A stretch of 8,650 nucleotides of DNA from an uncultured Eubacteriales bacterium (GCA_900549645.1 URPD01000061.1:1-8650); one strand, 5' to 3'. Positions 1 through 6,307 are shown, counted from the first letter of the stretch. The notes: generated by a model from the sequence alone, not told the origin. A program made the numbers and translations.

Positions 1-54
1 CTCCCCCGCTGCTCTCTTATCCGCGCCCTGCTGCACATGTTCTTTGACAGACTG
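1..54 (-). repeat. 54-bp dispersed repeat, copy 1 (runs off window edge)
   Basis: These 54 bases are the exact reverse complement of 6458-6511, with no mismatch. Homology stops at 54: beyond it this copy enters the enolase terminator hairpin, while the other copy enters a GC-rich hairpin block. The left end may continue outside the window. No start codon or complete gene is visible. Two frames are open across the unit (one reads IRALLHMFFDRL), so it could be a decayed coding fragment, but GC-rich DNA often stays open by chance. I call it an intergenic repeat. Confidence 0.9.
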
Positions 55-90
55 CACACACGGGAAGCTTTGCAGCTTCCCGTGTGTGCA
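53..90 (-). terminator. Enolase terminator hairpin
   Basis: A perfect 17-bp stem (53-69 with 74-90) closes a 4-base loop, 5 bases past the enolase stop codon. The position fits a transcription terminator for eno. No T-tract follows on the minus strand; the sequence passes straight into the 54-bp repeat, whose last two bases are also the base of the stem. Termination is likely but may be weaker than at a canonical intrinsic terminator, or the stem may mainly protect the mRNA 3' end. Confidence 0.75.
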
Positions 91-95
91 CTCAT

Positions 96-1385
96 TTACT
101 TTATCGAGAAAAACGCGTCCTTGCCGAGGTATTCGGCGGAGTCGAACAGCTCCTCCTCAATGCGCAGCAGCTGATTGTACTTCGCCACGCGATCCGTGCG
201 CGAGGGCGCGCCGGTCTTGATCTGCCCCGCGTTGACGGCGACGGAGATATCCGCGATGGTCGTGTCCTCCGTCTCGCCGGAGCGGTGGGAGACGATAGCC
301 GTCCAGCCGGCGCGATGCGCGGTCTGTATCGCGTCAAGCGTCTCGGTCAGGGTGCCGATCTGGTTGAGCTTTATCAGCACGGCGTTCGCCGCGCCGAGCT
401 TGATGCCCTTCTTTATGCGCTCCACGTTCGTCACGAACAGGTCGTCGCCGACGATCTGGATGCGATGGCCGAGGCGGCGGGTCATCAGCTGCCAGCCCTC
501 CCAGTCGTTCTCGCCCATGCCGTCCTCAATGGAGACGATCGGGTACTTATCAACGAAGCTCTCCCACATATCGACCATCTGCTCGCTGGTCATCACGATG
601 CCGCGCTTCGGCAGATGATAGCACTTGTCCTCCTCACTGTACCAGTCGGACACCGCGCCGTCTATTGCGATGCGGAAGTCGTCGCCGGGCTTGTAGCCCG
701 CCTTCTCGATTGCCGCGACAAGCGCCTTCAGCGCGTCCTCGTCGCTGTCGAGATTCGGCGCATAGCCGCCCTCGTCGCCCACGCCGGACGCCGGAACGAC
801 CTTCTTCAGCGCGTGGAACACCTCGGCGCACATGCGCAGCGCCTCATGGAAGCTCTCCGCGCCGACAGGCATTATCATAAACTCCTGAATGTCCACGTTC
901 GAGCCGGTGGCGTGCTGGCCGCCGTTGAGCACGTTCATCATCGGCACGGGCAGAGTCTTGGCGTTGACACCGCCGATGTAGTTATACAGGCTGACGCCGG
1001 TTGCGGCGGCTGCTGCCTTCGCGCAGGCGAGGGACACGCCGAGGATGGCGTTCGCGCCGAGACGGGTCTTGTTCGGGGTGCCGTCGATATCTATGAGCAT
1101 CTTGTCAATAGAGGGCTGATCCAGCACGTTCATGCCGACCAGCGCTTCGGCCAACTCATGGTTGACATTCTCGACCGCGAGCAGGACGCCCTTGCCGTTG
1201 TAACGGCTCTTGTCGCCGTCGCGCAGTTCGCAGGCTTCGTACATGCCGGTAGACGCGCCGGAAGGCACGGCCGCGCGGCCGACGGTGCCGTCGTCGAGCG
1301 TGACCTCGACCTCGACGGTCGGATTGCCGCGAGAGTCAAGGATCTCGCGCGCCATGACGTCCACTATTTCAAAATACTGTTTCAT
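96..1385 (-). CDS. eno: Enolase (phosphopyruvate hydratase)
   Basis: Enolase interconverts 2-phosphoglycerate and phosphoenolpyruvate in glycolysis and gluconeogenesis; it is cytoplasmic, Mg-dependent and usually octameric in Firmicutes. The 429-residue length is normal. Visible are the N-terminal DSRGNPTVEVEV motif (17-28), the mobile SGAST loop (42-46), LGANAILGVSLA (109-120), and the TIM-barrel active site. The inferred Mg ligands are D242 (AIDGA), E287 (SIEDG) and D314 (GDDLFVTN). The inferred catalytic residues are E205 (GDEGG), K339 (LIKLNQIGT), H367 with R368-S369 (SHRSGET) and K390. Small departures from the usual consensus, such as NGGQHA for NGGAHA and AIDGAVSDWY near the first metal ligand, look like lineage variation. 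The ATG at 1385 follows an AAGGAGGG site 6 bases upstream and matches the family N-terminus. It is monocistronic as seen, with a hairpin after the stop. The long open frame on the opposite strand is a composition shadow. Confidence 0.98.
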   Translation of the reverse strand: MKQYFEIVDVMAREILDSRGNPTVEVEVTLDDGTVGRAAVPSGASTGMYEACELRDGDKSRYNGKGVLLAVENVNHELAEALVGMNVLDQPSIDKMLIDIDGTPNKTRLGANAILGVSLACAKAAAAATGVSLYNYIGGVNAKTLPVPMMNVLNGGQHATGSNVDIQEFMIMPVGAESFHEALRMCAEVFHALKKVVPASGVGDEGGYAPNLDSDEDALKALVAAIEKAGYKPGDDFRIAIDGAVSDWYSEEDKCYHLPKRGIVMTSEQMVDMWESFVDKYPIVSIEDGMGENDWEGWQLMTRRLGHRIQIVGDDLFVTNVERIKKGIKLGAANAVLIKLNQIGTLTETLDAIQTAHRAGWTAIVSHRSGETEDTTIADISVAVNAGQIKTGAPSRTDRVAKYNQLLRIEEELFDSAEYLGKDAFFSIK

Positions 1386-1416
1386 ATTTAACCCTCCTTA
1401 TATGATTTACAAATGG

Positions 1417-1445
1417 ATTATACCCCAGTTCCGACGAAAAATAAA
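1417..1445 (-). promoter_or_regulatory. Probable eno promoter
   Basis: On the minus strand a perfect TATAAT -10 box (1417-1422) sits 17 bases from a weak TTTATT -35 (1440-1445), giving a leader of roughly 25 bases before the enolase start. A second TATAAT (1477-1482, minus) lies further upstream in the same AT-rich gap. Assignment rests on consensus match and position only. Confidence 0.55.
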
Positions 1446-1452
1446 GAGCGAC

Positions 1453-1504
1453 TTGATTTTTGCGGAGAATATTAGTATTATACATATATCGCAATTGGTA
1501 TAAT
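1453..1504 (+). promoter_or_regulatory. Promoter(s) for the Nudix gene
   Basis: TTGATT (1453-1458) and TATTAT (1476-1481) are separated by exactly 17 bases, a good sigma-A promoter on the plus strand. A perfect TATAAT (1499-1504) further down lacks a clear -35. The gap is shared with the divergent eno promoter, so the two genes are transcribed back to back. Confidence 0.6.
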
Positions 1505-1525
1505 ATTGAATCGGAGAGTTGATCC

Positions 1526-2455
1526 ATGGATATAAACGTACAATTTTACGCGGCGGACACGGCGGCGGAACTGCGCTACGCGGTAGTCGCCGCGCGCTGC
1601 GGCGGGCAATGGGTGCTCAGCCGTCACCGCGAGCGCGGCACGTGGGAGCTGCCCGGCGGGCACAGGGAGCCGGGCGAGGATATCGACGCCGCCGCGCGGC
1701 GCGAACTGTACGAAGAGACGGGCGCGGAGCTTTTCACGCTCAGCCGCGTGTGCGTGTACAGCGTGACCGCGGATGGGCGGACGGACTACGGGATGCTGTA
1801 CTTTGCGGAGATAGACATGCTCGGCGAGCTGCCGGAGTCGGAGATCGCGGAGCGGCGGCTGTTTGAGCTGCTGCCTGACGCGGAACGCCTGACCTACCCC
1901 GCGATACAGCCGCTGCTGTTCGCGCGGGTGCAGGGCTGGCTGAACCGGCAGTGCGGCGGCGACGAGCTGTGGGACGTGTACGACGCAGACCGCTGCCCGA
2001 CCGGACGGCTGCATCGCCGCGCGGAGCCGATGGGCGAGGGCGAGTTCCACCTCGTCGTGTACGCGTGGATACGCGGCGGCGACGGGCGCTATCTGCTCAC
2101 AAAGCGTTCGCCGAACAAGGGCTACCCGAACATGTGGGAGTGTACCGGCGGCTCGGCGCTCACCGGGGACGACAGTCTGACCGCCGCCCTGCGCGAGGTG
2201 CGCGAGGAGACGGGACTGCGGCTCGACCCGATGCGCGGACGGCGCGTCGCGTCGCATAAAGTCACGGGGCGGTTCGAGGACGTGTGGCTGTTCGAGCGGG
2301 ACGTCGCGCTCGACGAACTGACGCTTCAGGAGGGCGAGACCTGCGGGGCGATGCTCACGCGGGCGGACGAGATACTTGAGCTGCAGCGCGAGGGCAGAAT
2401 GGCGCCCACGGGCAGCTTTGAGCTGGCGGAGCTGCTGAGGCTCATGGAGGGCTGA
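1526..2455 (+). CDS. Tandem two-domain Nudix hydrolase
   Basis: This 309-residue protein carries two complete Nudix domains in one chain. Nudix enzymes hydrolyse nucleoside diphosphates linked to another moiety. Box 1 (45-67) fits GX5EX7REUXEEXGU exactly (G45, E51, R59-E60, E63-E64, G66) inside a MutT-like domain (about 15-140), so an oxidised-dNTP or similar housecleaning substrate is plausible. A WDVYDADRCPTG linker (149-160) leads to the second domain (about 170-305), which resembles the IPP-isomerase/YfcD-like Nudix group (LVVYAWI, KRSPNKGYPNMWECTGGSA). Box 2 (209-231) has Asp215 where the motif has its first Glu; R223-E224 and E227-E228 are kept. The ATG at 1526 follows GGAGAG with 7-base spacing. 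No terminator is visible before the next gene, so read-through is possible. The domain calls are firm; the substrates are unknown. Confidence 0.9.
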   Translation: MDINVQFYAADTAAELRYAVVAARCGGQWVLSRHRERGTWELPGGHREPGEDIDAAARRELYEETGAELFTLSRVCVYSVTADGRTDYGMLYFAEIDMLGELPESEIAERRLFELLPDAERLTYPAIQPLLFARVQGWLNRQCGGDELWDVYDADRCPTGRLHRRAEPMGEGEFHLVVYAWIRGGDGRYLLTKRSPNKGYPNMWECTGGSALTGDDSLTAALREVREETGLRLDPMRGRRVASHKVTGRFEDVWLFERDVALDELTLQEGETCGAMLTRADEILELQREGRMAPTGSFELAELLRLMEG

Positions 2456-2497
2456 GGAAAAAATCCGCGCGTTCCCCCGATAAAGCGCAAATAGCAC

Positions 2498-2525
2498 TTG
2501 ATTTTTGCAAAATTTCCTGTAAAAT
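2498..2525 (+). promoter_or_regulatory. Promoter of the phosphoribosyltransferase gene
   Basis: TTGATT (2498-2503) and TAAAAT (2520-2525) are spaced by 16 bases, giving a leader of about 35 bases. The -35 lies in ACTTGATTTTTGC, a 13-base string identical to that at the Nudix promoter. Because the upstream TTG codon at 2498 is itself part of this -35 box, it is unlikely to be the translation start. Confidence 0.6.
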
Positions 2526-2566
2526 GTATGAGTAAAAAAGTTTGCTCTTTCAGGAGGAATATAAAA

Positions 2567-3121
2567 ATGACTTACGAGATGGACATTGCCGGCTTAAAAC
2601 GTGATTTGCCGCTCTGTAAGGTCACTGACGACCTCTACATCGGCGCATTTGTTATGTTCGGCGACGTCGAGCTGACTGTCCACTGTGCGGCGGAGCTGCT
2701 CAAGCGCGCTCCGGAATATGACTACATCATCGCCCCCGAAGCGAAGGCAATCCCCCTGCTGTACGAAATGGCGCGGCAGAGCGGCGCGGAGAAGTACTTC
2801 CTTGCGCGCAAGGGCGCGAAGGCGTACATGTCCGGCGTGTTTGAGGTGGAGGTCAAGTCCATCACCACCATGAGCATCCAGAAGCTCGTCATCGACACCG
2901 CGGACGCGGAGCTTATCCGCGGCAAGCGTATGCTTATCATTGACGACGTTATTTCCACGGGCGAGTCGCTGCGCGCGATGGAGGAGCTTGTCACCCGCGC
3001 GGGCGGCATCATCGCGGGCCGCATGGCCGTGCTCGCCGAGGGCGACGCGCAGGCCAGACATGATATCATCTGCCTTGCCCCGCTGCCGCTGTTCAATCCC
3101 GACGGCACCGTCAAGGAATAA
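2567..3121 (+). CDS. Type I phosphoribosyltransferase (adenine PRT-like)
   Basis: The 184-residue protein has the PRPP-binding loop MLIIDDVISTGES (122-134; D126 and D127 acidic pair, T131-G132 in the loop), the signature of type I phosphoribosyltransferases. Such enzymes transfer the phosphoribosyl group of PRPP to a nitrogenous base, usually in purine or pyrimidine salvage. The flexible hood (about 78-105, YFLARKGAKAYMSGVFEVEV) and DYIIAPEAKAIPLL (52-65) resemble adenine/xanthine PRT-like proteins, but the substrate cannot be fixed, so no symbol is given. The start is the ATG at 2567, preceded by AGGAGG at 8-base spacing; a 23-residue upstream extension is open but overlaps the promoter. It follows the Nudix gene by 111 bp with its own promoter, and a strong hairpin lies 19 bases past the stop. 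A purine regulator of the PurR type would need an N-terminal DNA-binding domain, which is absent. Confidence 0.88.
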   Translation: MTYEMDIAGLKRDLPLCKVTDDLYIGAFVMFGDVELTVHCAAELLKRAPEYDYIIAPEAKAIPLLYEMARQSGAEKYFLARKGAKAYMSGVFEVEVKSITTMSIQKLVIDTADAELIRGKRMLIIDDVISTGESLRAMEELVTRAGGIIAGRMAVLAEGDAQARHDIICLAPLPLFNPDGTVKE

Positions 3122-3140
3122 GCTGAATATAGCGATGTGA

Positions 3141-3170
3141 ACACCCCCTGCGGTTCCCCGCAGGGGGTGT
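3141..3170 (+). terminator. Hairpin terminator after the phosphoribosyltransferase
   Basis: A perfect 13-bp GC-rich stem (3141-3153 with 3158-3170) closes a TTCC loop 19 bases after the stop codon. The following bases are G/T mixed (GGCGTTGTGG), not a clean T-tract, so it is a likely but not textbook intrinsic terminator. Confidence 0.65.
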
Positions 3171-3192
3171 GGCGTTGTGGAGGGAGATTTGC

Positions 3193-3255
3193 GCGGCGCC
3201 CCTGGTAGGGGCGTCAAGGACGAACCTTTGCCGCGAAGCGCTGCCCCTACTAGGG
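3193..3255. repeat. Mosaic repeat island, left part
   Basis: Between two convergent genes lie short palindromic blocks shared with the other gaps. CCCCT-GGT-AGGGG (3199-3211) is followed by GGGGCGTC-AAG-GACG (3208-3222), a variant of the hairpin at 6438-6456. CTTTGCCGCGA (3226-3236) is identical to 8474-8484, and in both places a GCG and a CCCCT block follow. CCCT-ACT-AGGG (3245-3255) leads into the 61-bp repeat. No coding frame is credible. Confidence 0.65.
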
Positions 3256-3327
3256 TAGTGCAACGGCGGCGCAGTAGTGAATGGCATGCCGGTGGCATGT
3301 CAGAGCCGCGCCGCCGCTTCGCTACCT
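3253..3327 (+). repeat. 61-bp palindromic repeat, copy A, with extended stem
   Basis: Positions 3253-3313 match 6518-6578 at 57 of 61 bases, and all four differences are transitions. This copy folds as nested stems: GGTAG/CTACC (3254-3258 with 3322-3326), a 5x5 internal loop, CGGCGGCGC/GCGCCGCCG (3264-3272 with 3308-3316), and an inner TGGCATGCC-GGT-GGCATGTCA hairpin (3282-3302). One difference between the copies turns an A-T pair of the inner stem into G-T, which still pairs in RNA. Small open frames starting here (MNGMPVACQSRA) are by-products of the repeat. Confidence 0.85.
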
Positions 3328-3356
3328 AATAGGGGCGCCCCACACACAACACAAAC

Positions 3357-3385
3357 CGTTCCCCCTCCTGTTTGGAGGGGGAACG
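3357..3385 (-). terminator. Intrinsic terminator of the response regulator-kinase operon
   Basis: A perfect 12-bp stem (3357-3368 with 3374-3385) with a 5-base loop lies 28 bases beyond the kinase stop. Read on the minus strand, it is followed by the T-rich run GTTTGTGTTGTGTGT. It closes the leftward operon and faces the hairpin at 3141-3170 across the repeat island. Confidence 0.7.
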
Positions 3386-3413
3386 TTCACATTATCCCGC
3401 GCGCGTGCGCGCA

Positions 3414-5330
3414 TCACTTCACAACATCAAAGGTCAGGGTCACTTTGAACAGATCGCCGTCGACGGTAAGCTCCATCACGCCCTTCTGCAATTGCGCGAG
3501 GCTCTGCGCGATGTTCAGCCCAAGGCCGCTGCCCTCGGTATTGCGCGAGCTGTCGCCGCGCACAAAGCGCTCCATCAGTTCGTCGCTGGAGATGTTCAGC
3601 TGGCGGCTGGAGATGTTCCGGAACGTGACGACCGCCTTGCCGTCCCGCTCGTACACCTCAAGGTACACCCGCGTCCCGCGCTGAGAATACTTGCAGATAT
3701 TGTTCAGCAGATTATCAAAAATGCGCCACATATGCCGCCCGTCGGCCATGATTATCACCGGCTTCTCCGGCTTCGTCAGCACCGGCTCCAGCCCAGCGGC
3801 GGCAAGCTTTTCGCCGTATTCGCCGAGACTCTGGTCAAGCAGCACGCCCACGTCGCAGGGCTCTGCGTTTACGTTCAGGTTTCCCGTCGACGCCTTTGAC
3901 GCCTCCAGCAGATCGTCGATCAGCTTCTTCAGCCGCGCCGACTGCCGCTGCAGAACGTCGATATATTCGCGCATCTTCTCGTTTTCGGGCTTCTCCTTGC
4001 CAAGAAGATCGACGTAATTTATTATCGAGGTGAGCGGAGTTTTGATATCGTGCGAGACGTTCGTGATAAGCTCGGTGCGGAAATGCTCACTGCGCATCCG
4101 CGCCTCGACCGCCAGCGACACGCCGTCGCGGATGGTGTTGAGGTCTTCGCCGTGCTCGCGGAAGGGGCCGTAGAGCTTCGAGGTGTCGACGACACAGCTC
4201 TCGTCGCCCGCGGCGAGCTTCTGCCCCGCGGTCAACAGCTTTTTCGCGCATATCGCCGTGTATATCAGCGCCGCGGCCAGCAGCGCGTTTGTGATGAGCC
4301 ACACTACGCCGCTGCTCATGGAGATAAGCTCCAAAAGCAGAATCACGGCCACTGCGATGCAGCTTTTCGGCACAAGCGGCATCCCGCGGACAAGCTCTGC
4401 GATCGCGTGGCAGACGCTGCGGATTAGCCGCCACACCCACGCCAGAACCTTGTATATGATGCAGCCCTTGATGATGCCGCCGAGCTTCACGCGCACGGCG
4501 AAGCTCATGATGTACAGCAGTATCAGCAGCGCCGCCACCAGTATGACAAGGCAGGCGAGCATGATGAGGAGGATGCTGTCGTAATACATCTCGGCCAGTA
4601 TCGCCCACAGGCAGGAGATCGCGACGATCATCAGCAGCGTGAACAGGTCAAAAGGGATCTTGTCAACGAAGCTCGGCACGATGCCCTCGCTGCCCGCCCG
4701 ATGCCCCGCGGCGCAGAGCAGGAAGATGAACAGCACCAGGCACAGGATGAAGGACACCGCCGCGATAACGATGAGCTGGTAGCGGCAGTTGTAGATCAGC
4801 TCCGCCCAGTACAGGCTGACGAAGGTGTCGGAGTTGTCGCCGTCGGCGGGCTCGCGGAGAATGTAGCCCTCGATGACGACGTTGTCGGCGGCTGTGACGG
4901 AGTCGCCTCTGCTGCCGGAGTGGCTGTCGTCTTCGGTGATGACGAAGTCTTTGCTGCTCAGGTTCAGATCTGGGATGCTGTACGACTCCTCGGCGTACCA
5001 CTGGTAGTCCGCGCCGTCAAGCCCGTCGAACAGAATTTTGCCGGTGTCCTTGTCGCGCAGGACGAAGCGGAACGCGCTGTCAAGGCCGCTGCGGTACTGC
5101 GCGTAGTCCGGATTGTAACCGTTGTACAGACGCTCGAAGGTCTGGTACAGCTGGGAATAGCCCATGCTGGACAGCACACGTTCGCGCAGCGTGTTGGCAC
5201 TGCCTGCGTAGCCGCCCGCGTCGGCCATCACGCCCACGCCTATGAGCGAGCCGACGAACACGATGCCCATAACAGCGAGCAGGAACACCGCCACGGCCTT
5301 TGCAGCGAAGCTGCTTTTAAGTTTGCTCAT
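3414..5330 (-). CDS. Multi-pass membrane sensor histidine kinase
   Basis: At 638 residues this is longer than VanS-type kinases. The predicted topology has TM1 at 10-34, an extracytoplasmic sensor region at about 37-183, TM2 184-206, TM3 228-247, TM4 253-277, TM5 323-338 and TM6 342-361, which leaves the kinase core inside. A HAMP-like linker follows (about 362-410). The H-box SHDIKTPLTS (426-435) carries the phosphoacceptor His427. The N-box is RIFDNLLNNICKYS (536-549; N540, N544, K547). The G2 motif GSGLGL is at 600-605, preceded by an F-box-like ELMERFVRGDSSRN. The usual DxGxG G1 box is missing; N572-I-S-S stands near its place, as I recall from related clostridial kinases. It autophosphorylates on His and passes phosphate to the regulator encoded just upstream. 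Its ATG overlaps that gene's stop (ATGA), implying translational coupling, with AGAGGGG as ribosome site. The signal sensed is unknown. Confidence 0.93.
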   Translation of the reverse strand: MSKLKSSFAAKAVAVFLLAVMGIVFVGSLIGVGVMADAGGYAGSANTLRERVLSSMGYSQLYQTFERLYNGYNPDYAQYRSGLDSAFRFVLRDKDTGKILFDGLDGADYQWYAEESYSIPDLNLSSKDFVITEDDSHSGSRGDSVTAADNVVIEGYILREPADGDNSDTFVSLYWAELIYNCRYQLIVIAAVSFILCLVLFIFLLCAAGHRAGSEGIVPSFVDKIPFDLFTLLMIVAISCLWAILAEMYYDSILLIMLACLVILVAALLILLYIMSFAVRVKLGGIIKGCIIYKVLAWVWRLIRSVCHAIAELVRGMPLVPKSCIAVAVILLLELISMSSGVVWLITNALLAAALIYTAICAKKLLTAGQKLAAGDESCVVDTSKLYGPFREHGEDLNTIRDGVSLAVEARMRSEHFRTELITNVSHDIKTPLTSIINYVDLLGKEKPENEKMREYIDVLQRQSARLKKLIDDLLEASKASTGNLNVNAEPCDVGVLLDQSLGEYGEKLAAAGLEPVLTKPEKPVIIMADGRHMWRIFDNLLNNICKYSQRGTRVYLEVYERDGKAVVTFRNISSRQLNISSDELMERFVRGDSSRNTEGSGLGLNIAQSLAQLQKGVMELTVDGDLFKVTLTFDVVK

Positions 5331-6022
5331 GTCTTACCCCTCTCAATCTTGTAGCCCTGCCCCCAGACCGCCTTGAGATAGCGCGGCTCGGCGGGGTTTA
5401 TTTCTATTTTCTCGCGGATATGCCGGATGTGGACGGCAACGGTGCTCTCCGCGCCGTAGGGCTCGTCGTTCCAGACCCGCTGGTACAGCACCTTCGGCGG
5501 GAATACCTCGCCGGGGTGCTCCATGAGGAGCTTGAGAATGTCATACTCGGTGGGCGTCAGGTTGACCTTCTCGCCGTCAACGGTGACTTCCTTGCTGCGG
5601 TCGTCAAGGCATATCCCGTCGAGCCGCAGGCAGCTGTCCTTCATCGCGCCGCCGCCGAGCTGCATATAGCGCCTGAGCTGTGAGCGGACGCGCGCGAGCA
5701 TTTCGACGGGGTTGAAGGGCTTTGTGATGTAGTCGTCGGCGCCGACGTTGAGGCCGAGCACCTTGTCGGTGTCCTCGCCCTTGGCGGTCAGCAGGATGAC
5801 GGGGAGGTTGCTCTCCTCGCGGAGCTTCACCATGGCGCTGATGCCGTCCATCTCGGGCATCATGATGTCCATCAGGACGAGATGTATCTCCTGCGCGCGG
5901 ATGATTGCCAGCGCTTCGCGGCCGTTGTAGGCGGCGAAGATGCGGTAGCCCTCCGCCTCAAGGTAGATCTTCAGCGCGGAGACTATGTCCTTTTCGTCGT
6001 CGCAGATAAGTATGTTGTACAC
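5327..6022 (-). CDS. OmpR/PhoB-family response regulator (VanR-like)
   Basis: This is a 231-residue DNA-binding response regulator paired with the downstream kinase. The receiver domain (about 3-118) has the acidic pair D8-D9, phosphoacceptor D52 in LVLMDIMMPEMDG, T79 and K101 (TKPF), all intact. The winged-helix domain (about 134-229) shows NLTPTEYDILKLLMEHPGEVF and the C-terminal AVHIRHIREKIE...VWGQGYK typical of OmpR proteins. I place the start at the GTG at 6022 (VYNILICDDE), where families usually begin, with GAGGTGA upstream; a TTG at 6070 in the same frame would add 16 atypical residues. The 3' end overlaps the kinase start by 4 bp. It lies divergent to htrA across a 905-bp repeat-rich gap. 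Autoregulation is common in this family but not proven here. Confidence 0.95.
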   Translation of the reverse strand: MYNILICDDEKDIVSALKIYLEAEGYRIFAAYNGREALAIIRAQEIHLVLMDIMMPEMDGISAMVKLREESNLPVILLTAKGEDTDKVLGLNVGADDYITKPFNPVEMLARVRSQLRRYMQLGGGAMKDSCLRLDGICLDDRSKEVTVDGEKVNLTPTEYDILKLLMEHPGEVFPPKVLYQRVWNDEPYGAESTVAVHIRHIREKIEINPAEPRYLKAVWGQGYKIERGKT

Positions 6023-6041
6023 TCTCTTCACCTCGCGTACT

Positions 6042-6070
6042 ATATTAACGTATCGCGGGTTAAAAACCAA
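6042..6070 (-). promoter_or_regulatory. Candidate promoter of the two-component operon
   Basis: On the minus strand TTGGTT (6065-6070) and TAATAT (6042-6047) are 17 bases apart, about 20 bases before the GTG start. An imperfect 11-base direct repeat (TTATTAAGAAA at 6080-6090, TGTTTAATGAG at 6091-6101 on the plus strand) lies just upstream, where an OmpR-type regulator could bind. The match is only moderate. Confidence 0.4.
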
Positions 6071-6159
6071 GGGGATAATTTATTAAGAAATGTTTAATGA
6101 GGGGGGATGGGGTAGGCGTATCTTTTCCAAATCGGCGCGGACGGTGAAGTTTTTTGTAG

Positions 6160-6181
6160 GGGACGGCCCCTGTGCCGTCCC
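6160..6181. repeat. Short GC hairpin (GTAGGGGACGGC type)
   Basis: GGGACGGC (6160-6167) pairs perfectly with GCCGTCCC (6174-6181) over a 6-base loop, preceded by TTTTTTGTAG. From memory, GTAGGGG-plus-palindrome units of this kind are scattered between genes in many gut Clostridia. No second copy is in this window. A run of T precedes it, so on the minus strand the stem is followed by an A-rich tract and it is not a terminator for the response regulator side. Confidence 0.5.
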
Positions 6182-6244
6182 GCTTGCATATGACAAGTAA
6201 TGTGTATGTTTAAAACCGACTGGATGTACCCCATTTGCCGCGGA

Positions 6245-6307
6245 GCGCCTGAGGTGTAAGTTCGCATTAGCCAAATCAAAGATTTGAATGCTCACTTAGG
6301 TGTGCGC
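6245..6307. repeat. Long imperfect hairpin
   Basis: A 63-base stretch folds on itself: GCGC (6245-6248/6304-6307), TAAGT/ACTTA (6257-6261/6294-6298), a TC/TC internal loop, GCATT/AATGC (6264-6268/6287-6291), a 3-base AGC bulge, and CAAATC/GATTTG (6272-6277/6281-6286) over an AAA loop. It lies in non-coding DNA. It could be a degenerate inverted-repeat element or part of an RNA. No second copy is visible here. Confidence 0.5.

Noticed and set aside
84..1391. 435-codon open frame on the plus strand opposite enolase
   Set aside because: It is almost entirely antisense to eno. GC-rich coding DNA keeps the opposite frame open, and the product is Arg/Ala/His-rich without domain features.
1478..2497. 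339-codon minus-strand frame over the Nudix gene
   Set aside because: Composition shadow of a gene with two clear Nudix boxes; no ribosome site or family motif.
2498..2566. Extended TTG start for the phosphoribosyltransferase
   Set aside because: The TTG is part of the -35 box and lacks a ribosome site, while the ATG at 2567 has AGGAGG at good spacing.
2594..3298. 234-codon minus-strand frame over the phosphoribosyltransferase and repeat island
   Set aside because: Antisense to a gene with an intact PRPP motif, and it runs through a hairpin and a repeat.
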